Of a stretch of 64,000 nt of DNA, positions 10,671 through 22,339 are shown in pieces. Positions within the stretch are counted from its first letter, which is position 1. Each line of letters starts with the position of its first letter. The notes below the pieces were generated by a model, which worked only from the letters and a program-made list of their open reading frames with translations, had not been told where the DNA came from and ran no database searches. The position numbers and the translations under genes were made by a program. Origin of the DNA: Paramarasmius palmivorus (Eukaryota; Basidiomycota; Agaricomycetes; Agaricales; Marasmiaceae); assembly GCA_037176845.1 (NCBI GenBank), contig JAYKXP010000011.1, positions 310,001 to 374,000 of the forward strand, written 5' to 3'.

Positions 10671-11287
10671 TTCTCGATTTTTGTCCAGTAGGGTACACCG
10701 TATATTACAGTAACTCTTACAATGCCTCCGCCCCAGCAGGCTTCTTTAATCTCTTGATCCCAAAACACCATCAAACCCCCATTCTTCACATCACCCTTCC
10801 TATTGCTACGCTATTGGCGTGTAGGGTGCGTTTGGAGTTAGCGGGTGGATTACGGGCATTAGTCTTAGATACTGATCCCGATATACTTCTGAAATACTTC
10901 TGAATATGAATAGCACCGAGATCATGATGGACACAGCCTAATATATGATACAACCCGCCTGTCCTGTATCTTCCTAGCTACCATCATCAAAAGCACCCAG
11001 TCAAAGATACCGACTTCATCACGGTGTACTCTTCCAACATCGATCATACACAAGCGCATTATTAGCTGGAGGCATTTTGGGATTCTGTGAGCATTCGAAG
11101 CTTGTCTGTCTTTGCCTTAGCCCATACTTACTCACTCGTCGAGGAATTGCAGAAACAGAACCTTGTAGATACAAGGCGTATTAGTGAGAAGGCCTGCGAG
11201 AAACAGGGTTGTACGTTAGGCTTGGTGCGTTATAATCCTGTCTGTTTCCTGGAAATGTTACCGACTCGACTCTTTTCTAGGTGTATC

Positions 11288-12634
11288 ATGGAAGCAAAGG
11301 CCGCTCCTGAACTACCCCAGGATGTCCTGGATGTCATTATGGAGAAGATGAACACATTTGGCGACAGGCAATCTCTTCGACAATGTGCGCTGGCGGCACG
11401 TTGTCTTCTCCCCGCTGCACAGCGTATCCTATTTCGCCGCATCATGCTATATGAAGCTTCGCCATGGTGGCCAAGGGGGTCTCGCACAAACCAGTTTATT
11501 AGTTTGGTGAAATCGTCACCACACCTGGCCAAGTACATCACAGAACTTCGTCTTCTCGTTTTTTACCTCGACTCGCCATCGGAGTGGGACGACGCCCAGT
11601 CCCGGAAACCACTCGCACCCATTATCCCTCATTTACACTCGTTGCAGAAACTCCAGCTTAATTTGGTATTAAGATTTGATCCGACAATGGCAATGGTTCC
11701 CGTGTCATCACTACAAGTCTTTACATTCTTGGGCGGAACGGCAATGCCGAGGATCACAAGTTTCTCACTAAGTGGGTCGTTTCCGATAGACATGAACGAG
11801 GTTTTTGGTATCTGCGAGTGGTTAGCAGCACACGGTGGTCTTCAGGATCTTCGACTTGACCTCGAAAGCCTCAGAGGTCTCACGACAAGCCCGCGAACGG
11901 TCTCTGACCCCGTGAAAACAGTTACACCCATCTACTTACGCAAACTTACGATCACCGCCTCCCAGGGGATCACTGAAGAGGTTCTTCGGTGGGCTACCTC
12001 GTCGATCTCTCCTCTGCGGTTCCATGAACTGCATGAACTCACAGTTGGCAATTTGACGGAACAGTCATCCGTATATCTTCTCTGCATCCTCAATACGGCC
12101 AAGAGCAGTATTACCTGTCTTCGTTTCAAGGGCAGCATACCATCCTTATCCGCATTCCACTTCAATTCATTCCGACACCTCCGCTGCATTGCATATGACC
12201 ACCATTTATTCAATTTCGAACATTCCCGGACCAAGCTAGACGAGTGGTGCGCTCTACTCAAACGAAGCAGGGAGCTTAGGCTCGAGAGCTTCATTATTCA
12301 AACGAACACTAACTACAAGGGGTCTCCCTTGGGTGATCACTTGGCAACCTTCCCCAATTACCCTTGGAACAAGCTTGAGGATGCCCTCGTAAACGGTACG
12401 AAGTGCAGACAGGTTGAGATACGAATCATCATGTCGCACGTCAGGATGGGCAGCGATACTCTTCGAGAGTGTTTCCCGCTGTTACATGATAAGAGTGTGG
12501 GCGAGCTAGTTGTGCGGCAGAGACTCAGTCTATTGGGTTCTGGGGAACTCATGGGTTGGGAATATAGCTCGTACTCTGGAGAGTGGAAGAATGTTCCATT
12601 TGAAAGTCTGCTTGACTTGAACGCTTTTTGGTAA
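11288..12634 (+). CDS. F-box-like/LRR-like protein, second subfamily
   Basis: ATG chosen at 11288 because a 56-nt intron (11225-11280, donor GTGCGT, acceptor TTCTAG) ends 7 nt before it, exactly as in six paralogues of the window. The product has 448 residues. The N-terminus carries the F-box-like motif 'LPQDVLDVIMEKM' followed by 'SLRQCALAARCLLPAAQRILF', then an irregular leucine-rich region with family landmarks 'CEWLAAHGGL', 'HELTVGNL' and 'GWEYSSYSG' near the C-terminus. Upstream sequence shares short segments with the leader of the gene at 15372 ('attagtgaga'), so leader and coding region were duplicated together. Inferred role: SCF substrate adaptor; target unknown. Confidence 0.78.
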   Translation: MEAKAAPELPQDVLDVIMEKMNTFGDRQSLRQCALAARCLLPAAQRILFRRIMLYEASPWWPRGSRTNQFISLVKSSPHLAKYITELRLLVFYLDSPSEWDDAQSRKPLAPIIPHLHSLQKLQLNLVLRFDPTMAMVPVSSLQVFTFLGGTAMPRITSFSLSGSFPIDMNEVFGICEWLAAHGGLQDLRLDLESLRGLTTSPRTVSDPVKTVTPIYLRKLTITASQGITEEVLRWATSSISPLRFHELHELTVGNLTEQSSVYLLCILNTAKSSITCLRFKGSIPSLSAFHFNSFRHLRCIAYDHHLFNFEHSRTKLDEWCALLKRSRELRLESFIIQTNTNYKGSPLGDHLATFPNYPWNKLEDALVNGTKCRQVEIRIIMSHVRMGSDTLRECFPLLHDKSVGELVVRQRLSLLGSGELMGWEYSSYSGEWKNVPFESLLDLNAFW

Positions 12635-12868
12635 AGACGTCCATTTGTACCATACTCTTCAGATATAGTTTTCGTGGCTTTTGAATCTTTGTCGTCACAT
12701 CTTTGACCTCTTCATTGTCTCAACCACAAATGTGTATCCAGGCTGCACTCGATACCCGCGTCAAGTGGCACTTCAGTGAAGTTTTGCGATTCACTCAATA
12801 CAGCGTCATTTAAGGCATAGATACTACTTATAGATACACTACTGGTACACCCTTACCCATGGGACTTA

Positions 12869-14078
12869 TCACCTCCCATCGCGATATTTTGCCCTCGAGG
12901 GAATCATCGGCTCCTTACCGGCGAGATCATATACTTCGATAGCACGCTATACTTGGTGTGTCAGAGCAGTGCGGTCGTGAACCGACATTACGACTAACCT
13001 TCCAAGTCTCCATATCAAACTCGAACACCAGTGCTTTCTTCCGTATGCCTCCTTGCTCATACTGGTCAGGATTCGGTGGCTCGCAAAGGTCTGTTCAGTG
13101 TTTTGTGTCAGCCTAATAGAGACAAAGTCCAAGGGAAACAAAAAGGAACACATACAAATCGTGACTTGCTCATCAACCTCCACATTCATGGCAACCTTTC
13201 CGTCTCTAATTAAGAATGATAGATAGAACAAATTCTCCACCGATTGAGCGAAATCATTCGGGTTGATGAAGAACCTGAAGAGATTGATCGAGCCTGTTTC
13301 TTGGAGTTTGTTCGCAATCTCCCAACGAGTTCGTCAAACTTCTGGACATTACAAGCACAAGGCGACGTACGATAACAACGTTCCTCGTTGTTTCGTTTGT
13401 TTCCCGCGATAGGGAAACAACTTCTTCGGGGCTTCGTTCGTCAGCTTTGTTCTTCTCCAATTTGAAGCGTTTAGCGGGCGAACGGTGTTTTTGCGAGATA
13501 GATAGAGGGCCTAGGCTATAATCTTATCAAAAAAAAGTCGAGGGATAGAGTATAGCTGATACTAACATGAATCCAACAACACCCACGCCTCTCCATCTAG
13601 CGGCATTCAACGCTTTCATTCCTATATTGCCCCAATCAAGTCTGTGCTCCTGCCTGCCCCGACGCTGAAAGGCCACACAAAGCCTAGAGACAAAGCCATT
13701 CACATCTATATGCACGCCTCCAGAATGGATTTTGAGTTTCCGAGCATTTTGATAGGCATGTGTGGTAAACCGATGGAGAATGATCGAATCAAGCGTTGCT
13801 TCAGATGGAGTATGTACTGTGTGGTCGAATGAGACCTGACGAGATTGGGTTCGAATATATGTGTGGTAATCACCTTGTCTAAATAGAATATCGCTCTTCT
13901 TTACGTTCTCCATTAACCTCTCTGTCGTTTGTATTTCGTTTCCTTGAGTTTGGGCTTCAAACTCACGATATTTCCTTCGAAGCTCCCTTGTTGTATCGAG
14001 GGATTGTTCAGGGTCATACACTGGGGGTTGGTTGGTGTCCGAATCGATGGAGTTCATGTCGATGTCGGAAGAAGACAT
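12869..14078 (-). CDS. nse4: Nse4, kleisin subunit of the SMC5/6 complex
   Basis: Six exons can be assembled on the minus strand: 14078-13874, 13816-13567, 13515-13371, 13318-13156, 13090-12999 and 12946-12869. All junctions are GT-AG and keep frame, giving 310 residues, the usual Nse4 size. Landmarks in order: 'ELRRKYREFEA' N-terminal helix; 'EATLDS' and 'GFVSRL' of the Nse3-binding part; 'LDWGNIGMKAL' and 'LGPLSIS'; 'KLEKNKADER'; then the C-terminal winged-helix region with 'INLFRFFINP', 'SVENLFYLSFLIRDGKVAM' and 'FEFDMETWK'. Nse4 bridges the SMC5/6 heads in DNA repair and chromosome maintenance in the nucleus. It is a conserved housekeeping gene set between two lineage-specific F-box-like genes. 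The first intron is 57 nt and also open in frame, so a single-exon reading there would wrongly insert 19 residues. Confidence 0.9.
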
Positions 14079-14479
14079 GGTAGTGAAAGGCAGAGAGAAG
14101 TGAAAGACAAAGAGAGGCGCTGGTTACGTCACGTCGCGGCTGCGCTTGGCGTCAAAATGCCGGTACCAGCCGCCTCTCTAGATCTCTCACCTTCCAGACA
14201 CGGTTCAAGCAACAAAGAGAATTCAAGCTCAGCAGGGAGTATGGGGTGTTTGAGATGATTATGAGGGCGAGTTGTCTCTTAAACCTAGCCACAGAGGTCG
14301 TTTCCAACATTCCCTTTCCCAGAAACCACTGAGCTTCCCGTTGTTATTGGCGACGACGTCGACAGTAACGAAATACATACAACACCAGCTTACTGCCACC
14401 CTCAACAGTAGCACTCATTCTTAAGGACTTGCCGCTCACCAAGTTTAGCTGCCTTAGTTGTGGACATTGGAGAACATAT

Positions 14480-14890
14480 GCGGTTGTAGCCTCGGTATGT
14501 GGCCTTTTCTTTTGCTCTGGGCACCAATTCGATCGACTGATCATACATCTAGAACTAAACGAAAACCCAATGCCACACCGTTTACACCGAACCTCAGAGT
14601 CCCAGACTCGCCTCACCCAGCGCACATCCAAGAACTTCCTCGGTCAGGATGACTACATATTACTACCGCCATATCACTATCACCACGAGGCTCCGTAGTA
14701 CGAGCAGGAACTAAGACCGCCGATTCGGTTCCCCTGACAAAACGAGTCCAGATGGCGCACGAGAAGGAGCTGGATAGTCGGAGGCGAGGAGGTTGAAGCT
14801 AAAATTATATCGCTTGGAATTGGATGCCCTGGTCAGAGTGTGGGCACTGCGTAACAACACCGTTCTCGACTACTACTGTGTAAGTGTACA
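14480..14890 (+). other. Possible decayed or unresolved small gene
   Basis: An intron-like stretch (GTATGT at 14492 to CTAG near 14552) is followed by several short frames. Two of them look coding-like ('KRVQMAHEKELDSRR' and, one base shifted, 'LYRLELDALVRVWALRNNTV'). They cannot be joined without a frameshift or an unseen intron. No family was recognised. It is divergent to nse4. Confidence 0.2.
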
Positions 14891-15371
14891 TACTACTACA
14901 TATTGCTATCCTTTTGAAATCCTTTAAAAATGACTAGTCTGACTGCTTACTCGGTTCAAGCTTGTACTGAGAGAAGAAGCCTGACGTTGACATCATGTTG
15001 AGCACGCACCTTCTTTTCCTTGCTTTTCCCGAACCACCGCCATTGAAAGTATCCAGTCACAATCCCGCTCTCATCTCGGCTGTATTTCTAGATATCGACT
15101 GTACACGAACACATTTTTGGCCGGCGCAACTCCGTGAGGCAACCGTGAGCGTTTAATGCGTATTTCTTGATTTTTTTTAGCTTATCGCTTGTCATCTACA
15201 GTCTCCAATTCTCGTTCATCAAGCTCTGTGACGAGGTATAACGGGAACGCAGACTTATAGATAAGGGTCTCATTAGTGAGAGAGGTCAAAGAAGATCCGA
15301 TCGTGCGTCCTTGGCTAGCATGTCGGCTTCCTAGAATTGTTGACTGACTAAATTCTTTCCCAGTTGTACCT

Positions 15372-16673
15372 ATGGATGATAAACCAGCCACCCAACTTCC
15401 TCAAGAAGTGTTAGAGGCCATCTTAGCGAATTTGCACCCTCGCAAGGACATCCAGTCGCTTAGACAATGCACGTTGGCCGCACGTTGTCTTCTCCCTACC
15501 GCACAGCGTATCATATTTCACAGGGTCATTCTCGCCGAACCGCGATGGGTACAACAAGGCCAAATGGATCAGTTCCTTGGTTTGCTGGACTCATCTCCGC
15601 ACTTAGCCGAGTACCCGAAAGAAATTTCGCTCTTCTTTCAACCATCGGAATGGGGCGACTCGGACCTATCCCAAAAGCCTCTCGCATTCATCGTCCCTCG
15701 ACTACTCTCCCTCGAGGAAATCGAGATACGTATGATTTTATCGGATCGCGGCACCATGCCTGCGATTACATCACGGCAAATTTCTACGCTCCTAGGCGGG
15801 ACAGATCTCCCCAAGATAACGAGCTTTTCGCTTAGCGGAGCACGTGTGGCGGATATGAAAGAGGCTTTTGGGATCTGCGAGTGGTTGGCAACATGCGGTA
15901 GTCTACGGAACCTCGAACTCAAAATCGCAACCAACGCGCCACCATCCGAGTTGATCACATCCCCTGCACCGACAGCTACACCGTCCATTCATTTACGTCG
16001 ATTTACAATCAGTCAGGGTCCGGGAGTTATCAGCTCATTCCTGAATTGGGCGACATCCTCTTCGTCCCCTCTGCAGTTCACCGAATTACACGAACTCACG
16101 GTTGGTAGTTTGGACGAGCAGTCGCTCATCTACCTCTTCCGTGTACTCGATCTAGCCGCGAATAGCCTTTCCTGTCTACGTTTCACAGGAGAGATACCAT
16201 CCTTATCCTCATTTCAACTCGAATCCTTGTGCCACCTCCGAAGCATCTTCTCCATGCTCTATTTACTCCGCTTTGAACAATCCCAGGACACGGTTAACGA
16301 GTGGTGCACTGCCCTCAAACGGAGCAAAGGGCTCAAGCTCGATAGTTTCATTATCGAGATGTCCTCTCCCATCCAGCATCCGTCAAATAATTATGAACCG
16401 TTGGACAGCTTTCCCGAGTTCCCATGGACGGAGTTTGAGGATGCCCTTGTGAATGTCACAAAGTGCGCACGAGTCGAGATACGTGTTAGCATGTCGTTCA
16501 AGAGGCTGGGCAGCGATACTCTTCGAGAATGCTTCCCGTTGTTGCATGGAAACAATGTGGGCGAACTAGTTGTGCGACAAAGAGTATTGGATTCTGGGGA
16601 GCCTGTTGGTTGGGAATATAGCTCGTATTATCAGCAGTGGAAGACGACCATACTTGATGAGCTTTTCGACTGA
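15372..16673 (+). CDS. F-box-like/LRR-like protein, second subfamily
   Basis: Intronless coding region of 433 residues, ATG at 15372. An upstream intron (15303-15363, donor GTGCGT, acceptor CCCAG) ends 8 nt before the start. F-box-like motif 'LPQEVLEAILANL' with 'SLRQCTLAARCLLPTAQRIIF'; leucine-rich middle with 'CEWLATCGSL' and 'HELTVGSL'; C-terminus with 'LRECFPLLHG' and 'GWEYSSYYQQW'. It is close to the gene at 11288 over its full length ('GSDTLRECFPLLH' and 'VGELVVRQR' are identical), pointing to a recent duplication around nse4. Inferred role: SCF adaptor. Confidence 0.8.
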   Translation: MDDKPATQLPQEVLEAILANLHPRKDIQSLRQCTLAARCLLPTAQRIIFHRVILAEPRWVQQGQMDQFLGLLDSSPHLAEYPKEISLFFQPSEWGDSDLSQKPLAFIVPRLLSLEEIEIRMILSDRGTMPAITSRQISTLLGGTDLPKITSFSLSGARVADMKEAFGICEWLATCGSLRNLELKIATNAPPSELITSPAPTATPSIHLRRFTISQGPGVISSFLNWATSSSSPLQFTELHELTVGSLDEQSLIYLFRVLDLAANSLSCLRFTGEIPSLSSFQLESLCHLRSIFSMLYLLRFEQSQDTVNEWCTALKRSKGLKLDSFIIEMSSPIQHPSNNYEPLDSFPEFPWTEFEDALVNVTKCARVEIRVSMSFKRLGSDTLRECFPLLHGNNVGELVVRQRVLDSGEPVGWEYSSYYQQWKTTILDELFD

Positions 16674-16830
16674 ACGTTTCTTGGGCGAGACAACATTATG
16701 TACTATTCGAATGTAAACTGCATGTATATTATTGGCCTCTGCAAACGTGAACTTTTGTCGCCCTCAACTTTACAGCTCTCTAACTAGTACATGCACACAC
16801 AGTCTCCACGACTGCTATTCGCGATAACGA

Positions 16831-17958
16831 TCATGGTTCTTGCCTGGTTTCAGTGTTTGAGTCGGCCCTTTCCAGCGCCGACTCTTCAACTGGCTCGAAT
16901 CTAAGATCACTGATCACATTCGACAGGTAATCTCCCTGACTTGACCAGGAGGATCCCTTTGCAACACGGTAGATAATCGAGATGGGGGCGATACCCTGTG
17001 GACAAGCTGGATGTCAACTCTCGTGATCCATATCCATACACGAAATGAACAGACGGAATAAAGTGCCCACAACACAAGGAGAATCGTCTTTGATGGGGAC
17101 TGCGTAGCAAGGACCACCGAAAGAATGATACCAAGTATGCTGTATGGCAAAGAGCTCTCCACTAGGATAGCTACGGTGCTGGTATAATCCTTTGACGAAG
17201 TAGACAGGATTCCTGCGTTGAATAACATTCTTCTAGCGAGAATGAGACGCAATGAAATGAGACCAGTGAGAACTACATCGAGTGCTGCAACGACTGGGAC
17301 ACAGATCAGAAGGAAAAAGCTTTCCCTATAAAAAATGTTTTGGCCTTCTTTTATGAGTACTGTTATGGATAATCCTGAAAAACGTGTAAGTAGTAATTGT
17401 CGAAGTACCTTTGTGCTAGACTTACCGATTGCTGCCAGAAGCAAAAAGATAGGAAGAATAACGATACGAATCTGGGAGCACCAAATCACATAGCATCTAT
17501 ACGACTATCAAAGGGGTTAAGAATTTGGGTGAGCACGAGCAACGGGTAGCTAGTACTATTACTCACTGAGAGGAAACTTGCAAGCAATTCTGTCACTAGC
17601 CCCAACACAGAGCTGGCGAAACTCCACCAGTGAACCCTACTCATATGCCTCTCTAGCAAGATTCTCTCGCAAGCAAGTGCCCAGGTCACGACTGCTAGAG
17701 ATTGCACCAGAATAATTGCGCCAATGTAGGCGATGAGCAGGTAATTCCGTTGTCTACTCTGAGATTTGTCATGTCGCAGGAGCAGGACCGTATGGATTGC
17801 GAGGCAAAGTTCGATACCTAATATAAGGTTTCCAGTCAAGAAAAGAGTGTTTAATATGCAGTTCAACTTCAAGCATTTCAAGGCGTACCGTATAATAATG
17901 CAGCAATAATGACTGAGACATAAAGATATCGTTGTTCTGTGAGAGATGGATCAGTCAT
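16831..17958 (-). CDS. Multi-pass membrane protein of the '..YRCYVIW..' agaricomycete family
   Basis: The start at 17958 and the stop at 16831 were placed by assembling exons. Exon 1 (17958-17889, 'TEQRYLYVSVIIAALLYG') joins at 17817 to a two-helix exon. An intron follows after 'ELLASFLS', then 'RCYVIWCSQIRIVILPIFLLL', another intron, a three-helix exon, and a last exon containing 'ISIIYRVAKGSSWSS' with a polar tail. About seven hydrophobic helices are visible. The plus-strand gene at 31928-33134 has the same layout, including the intron next to 'RCY' and the 'IIxRVAxGxxWS' ending. The family is strongly expanded in agaricomycetes; function unknown, possibly receptor-like. The exact position of the donor after 'FLS' is less certain than the rest. 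Confidence 0.65.
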
Positions 17959-18229
17959 CGTGAGATCGTGTTCGAGAACCGAGCATCATCATGATTTTAT
18001 ACTACGTTCAAAGCTTTCTGGTCGTTGATCCGCAATGCACTGCCAGTACTTGTTATTGATGCATCAACCATAGATGTGTTGGCTCGAAACAATTACTGAA
18101 TGGCATTCCCGCGAGTCTGTATTGTGCAGGAGCTCTTCAGCGCTTCAGCGGCAGTAAGCATCAACTCGGAGTAAGTACCCACAGTGAGTGGGTTAATCGA
18201 TAATCCCTGTCATCAACGCCGCAATTCCT

Positions 18230-18532
18230 TCAAGTTCCTCCAGAATGTACCCGGCCGAGTGCATCGTCAACAAGTAAGTGAGAGATTGTAGCCTCTAAGT
18301 CGCAGCGGATAACGTAGTGATGGTTCCAAAGTAAGCGCGTCAAAGTGTGACATCCATGATGATCCACAGCCTCGGAGTTTGCCGAGCACTCATCTTTTGA
18401 TTTCCAGAATCTCGAGATCAAACTCTGCAACTTCAGGTATACATTAGTAGGATACGACGGTAAAAGATCATCAATGTAGTGGTTTGACTGTGTAGATGGT
18501 TCATGGCTCGCAGGTTGACTCGGACAAGTCAT
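18230..18532 (-). CDS. Unrecognised small ORF
   Basis: Open frame of about 100 codons from an ATG at 18532, downstream of the FAD monooxygenase on the same strand. Contains 'LLPSYPTNVYLKLQSL' and 'LTRLLWNHHYVIRC'. No family recognised, no introns or signal peptide evident. It may be a remnant of a longer gene or chance. Confidence 0.2.
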   Translation of the reverse strand: MTCPSQPASHEPSTQSNHYIDDLLPSYPTNVYLKLQSLISRFWKSKDECSANSEAVDHHGCHTLTRLLWNHHYVIRCDLEATISHLLVDDALGRVHSGGT

Positions 18533-18592
18533 CAATGACAATAATCCAATAGTTACTCTAGCAATATCTAATACAGGGAAGCAGACGTCTTT

Positions 18593-20877
18593 CTACACGA
18601 AAACCTTTCCAAAATACTTATTCAACCCAAATGCGCCTGTAACCAGAGCTCCAATATACTAGAAATGAACCAATCAATCGGCCGCAGTATTGAACATCGT
18701 GCACATGTACACTTACCCCGTCCGGTCGCACAACAGCCACAAGAGTTTCCCCAGGCTGCACTCGATAGTTCCTATATGCATGTCCCTCGACATCGAACAG
18801 GATCTGGTGCAACGAGCCAGTGCTAGTAAGACTTTGCAATGCTGGAGCCTGAGGCAAAACTAGCAAAGTGTTAATCAAGGCTTTAGGATACTTTGCCACC
18901 AGGTCAAGTGAATCCTGCACATCCGAGATAGAATTTGCAAAGAGTAAAACCGTGTGAGCGGTTGTACTGAAGAACTCGAACATGCTAATCGATTCTCCTC
19001 CATCATCTCCCAAACGCCTCAATCCGGGAGCTTCAGGAGCCCTGTCTCCGGCACGAACAGTGCCATCCAGCCCTGAACGGTAGGGATCCACTTTCTCTTC
19101 CAAGGTGGGATATCTCTCGTCGATCAAGATATCCCTCGTACCGCGATACGTGATACCAAGCTGCGAGTCCTCAAACTTACGTTGCCACTGCTCAGGCGAA
19201 GGCTTTGCTGCAAAGTCCCTTTTCATAAGTTCCGTTGTAAGCTGAAGCATACAGGCGATGACTGGTAGACGTTCGGTGGTGTATGTCTCGAGCAGGGAGT
19301 GTGGAGCGAGGCCTTTGTGCACTAGAGCAAGCTTCCATGCGAGGTTAAACTGTGAAAGTCAGTTGATGTTGGTTGACTGTGATCTGTTGTTCTGGATACG
19401 TACGGAATCTTGAACACTGGTATTTGTTCCCTGAGGAGGAGTATGATTACGTCGATTTTGTGGAACGCAAGACCAAACCTTGCTTACCTGTGCGCCAGTC
19501 GGGCTATGGACATGTGCAGCATCTGTTCGTACGTTTCTCGTTAACTCCAGAAGCATTTCGTTACACCAAACGCCCTAGTACTGACCACCGACAATAAATA
19601 CCCGTCCCTCCTGGAACTTATTCGCCATCCGTATGTTTGCTCTTCAAGAATTCGTCATTAGTGTTGCATAGACCGAAAAAACCAAGGGCTTACCGCCAAA
19701 TTGAACTTGTGTACAGCGATCCAAACTCAATGGTTCGCTTCCTAGTTATATCCCGGAGCGCGCTGATAATATTCTCTCTACTTTTCGATACTTCTTCGAT
19801 ATCTGGCAGCTGCGCACCACCCAACATGAAGAAGGCGACTTGCGTTCCGTCATTTTTGAAATATGGACATAGGAGGACCCTGCAACAGCGAGATGAGCGC
19901 GAGTGATTTAGTGATGAGAGGATTTGTCGCTTCAGGGTGACCTACATTTTCTCTTTCTGATTTCCCCAGATTGACCAGCTCTACACAAGCATATTAGTAA
20001 AGGACCATAGAGAAGAATGCAACACATACATCGCCGTCAACATCCCCAATGTTCTCGATCACAAATTCACCGACTACCATAGAAATATCCTCATGCGATT
20101 CACCTAAGAAAGTCAGCCCCAGTTGCTTTCTCACAGTGCTTCGCGCCCCATCGGCTCCTACTAGCCATTTCACCCTCGCCATCTCGTGTTGGTCTTCTCT
20201 TTTGAGTTGGACAGAAACACCATCATCGTCTTGAGTAAAGCTGTCCAACTCTGTCAATGATTCAACTGATACGCCATACTCGTTTTTTAGGACTTCGCGG
20301 AAAAGCGATTGGTGGTCTTCTTGACGGAAAAGTGTACCACTCATCTTTGGATGTATGGTTAGAGTATGAGCAAGGATGAGTTCGATAGATGACTCACTCG
20401 ATGATATTGTGGCTCCGTGGGTATCCTGTCAGAGGGAGGCGTTTCACTGACAGGCTTGTCTTGCCCCGGAATGTAGATCTTCCTTGAGGGTATCTTCTTC
20501 ATCGAACGTTGTTCTACCTCAGGTAAGATACCGAGGAGCTTGTACAGTTCGAGAGTCCGCGCCTACAAAAGATGGATCACTTGTCATGTCAACAAGAACA
20601 GAACCGGCATACATGTATTCCAGCGCCCCGCTGCCCAACGTTAAAGTTGCCTTGTTTATCGATGATTCGGACGGATAGGCCATTGCGAGAGAGGAGAAGT
20701 GCTAGTGCTAGCCCTGTAGGAAAGTTACCGCTACATGTTGTGATCACGAAGAGCAAGAACGTACCAGATGGTCCAGCGCCGACCTAGATTCACCATGAGA
20801 ATATCAGTAAGTCGGCAAGACCAGTTAGAAAAATAGACACCTACGATGAGTACATCAGGTTGCGTCGACCGTGACAT
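18593..20877 (-). CDS. FAD-dependent aromatic monooxygenase, PheA/TfdB type
   Basis: Multi-exon gene (about ten short introns) from ATG 20877 to the stop at 18593. The dinucleotide-binding motif 'VGAGPSG' sits on a tiny exon between introns near 20785-20850. Then come 'RGAGIHARTLELYKLLG', 'LVGADGARSTVRKQLGL' (DG motif) and the split 'GDAAHVHSPTGAQ' FAD-phosphate motif (about 19490-19600). 'SVQDSFNLAWKLALVHKGL' and a C-terminal thioredoxin-like domain ending 'YIGALVTGAFGLNKYFG' complete the protein. This order is diagnostic for the phenol-hydroxylase-like FAD_binding_3 family, which hydroxylates aromatic rings with NADPH and O2. No obvious pathway partner is adjacent. It may serve aromatic catabolism or secondary metabolism. 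Intermediate splice sites were placed by motif continuity. Confidence 0.82.
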
Positions 20878-22339
20878 TGCAGGTTAGATGGGACAGTTCA
20901 GTTCGCAGATACCTTTGAAAAGCGAGAGGAAGAAGTCTTTTATACTTCTATCGTAAGCCTGAGCGCATACTGTGAGTCAATAGAACATACTGTTGGCGTA
21001 TCCAGATAATCGGCTCTACCGATTTTACTATTCGTTCGGAGCGGCATGCATAACACGTATGTGCGGCACGGGAGATCGTCTCACCAGCGCTAGGGAGGTT
21101 CTATAAATACCCCTCTCAGGATTACGCGTCGCTATTCAATCATGGTCGGTGTTAATTTTGAAAGTGTGCAGGACGTGATGCGATGTAGGGACGTAGGTAA
21201 AAAGTTGTAAGCGTCCATGTTGGTCTCTGATAACCCACATCTCAGGCCACATGTTAGAGAGAAAGCCGTAACGCGCGACGGTGGTGGTCGACGTTTGGTC
21301 ACTGGTCACAGTGGTCAGCATCAAGTTTCGGTAACTGGTCGCCGATGGACTTCGGAGTTTGCCGATTCCCCGGTCCGGGATTTTTTCGATTCCAGATTTT
21401 TCTCTCCACCACCAACATTGACAACGAAGGGGGCAGCCAACACCCACTCGTCCAAATCGCTACAACTCACAAACTGCTCCTCAACTCTCCAAGTAAGATC
21501 TTTACCACAAACCATCAAAACCACAATGGTCTTTCCTCGATAATCACAGATCACATCTCGGGTGCAAGTTCAACGCGGAGGACGATAGCTTAGGAAGATG
21601 ACCACGGTGTGAGCTATGCCTGGAGGATATGAGATTATTTCAGAGTAAATATGTCTGGAAAGGCAATTCCAAGCTTTTCGGCATCCGTTGTCACCCGAAA
21701 TGTGTGAGTTTTGCATCCCTTTGAAGTTCCGTCTTCTAACGTTTTTATTCTTTGAAGCTTGAAGGATTTGAATGTGTAACGATTCTCAAGCCCGAAAATA
21801 AGGTTCTCGCTCAACATTGTTCGACACCCGATTTATATCCGCACCTGGTAGTCCTTCCTGGGTCTGCACCTTAAACCTCCAGCATGGCCGCTAGAAAATT
21901 GTGGTTGGCGGTGGTGCTCGGCTCTGACCATTGGTTCGTCATATCCTTTCTTTCTCAGTAGCCGTCGTCTGACCACAGGCGGTAGCTAGCTCCTCAATTG
22001 GACCAGTGATAAGTCCTGCACCGCTATCTTCGAACACAAGTAATACTTCATCGCGGTCTATTGTCGAGTTATAGCAATTTATCACCGATTCCCTGCAGCG
22101 GAACCGACCTCGAGCCGAGATGTAGACCAAAAGCAACAACATTTTTTCCGGTTACCATAAAATCAGGTGTCGAAGAATCTCAAGAGATTGAGCTAAAACG
22201 GTTACTGGACGAATAGTATGTTGGTGGTATGTTTATTTTCCTTGTGATTCTGGATTATGCTAAGATTATCTATCGTAGACTGAGACAGTATACAGTACTC
22301 CGAAACACTGCGCTCCGTGGTTCATGATGAGGTGACGAA

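Noticed and set aside
13817..13873. Nse4 N-terminal region as one uninterrupted exon
   Set aside because: The frame is open, but reading through inserts 19 residues between 'DILFRQ' and 'HTPSEATLDS'; a GT-AG intron of 57 nt removes them exactly.
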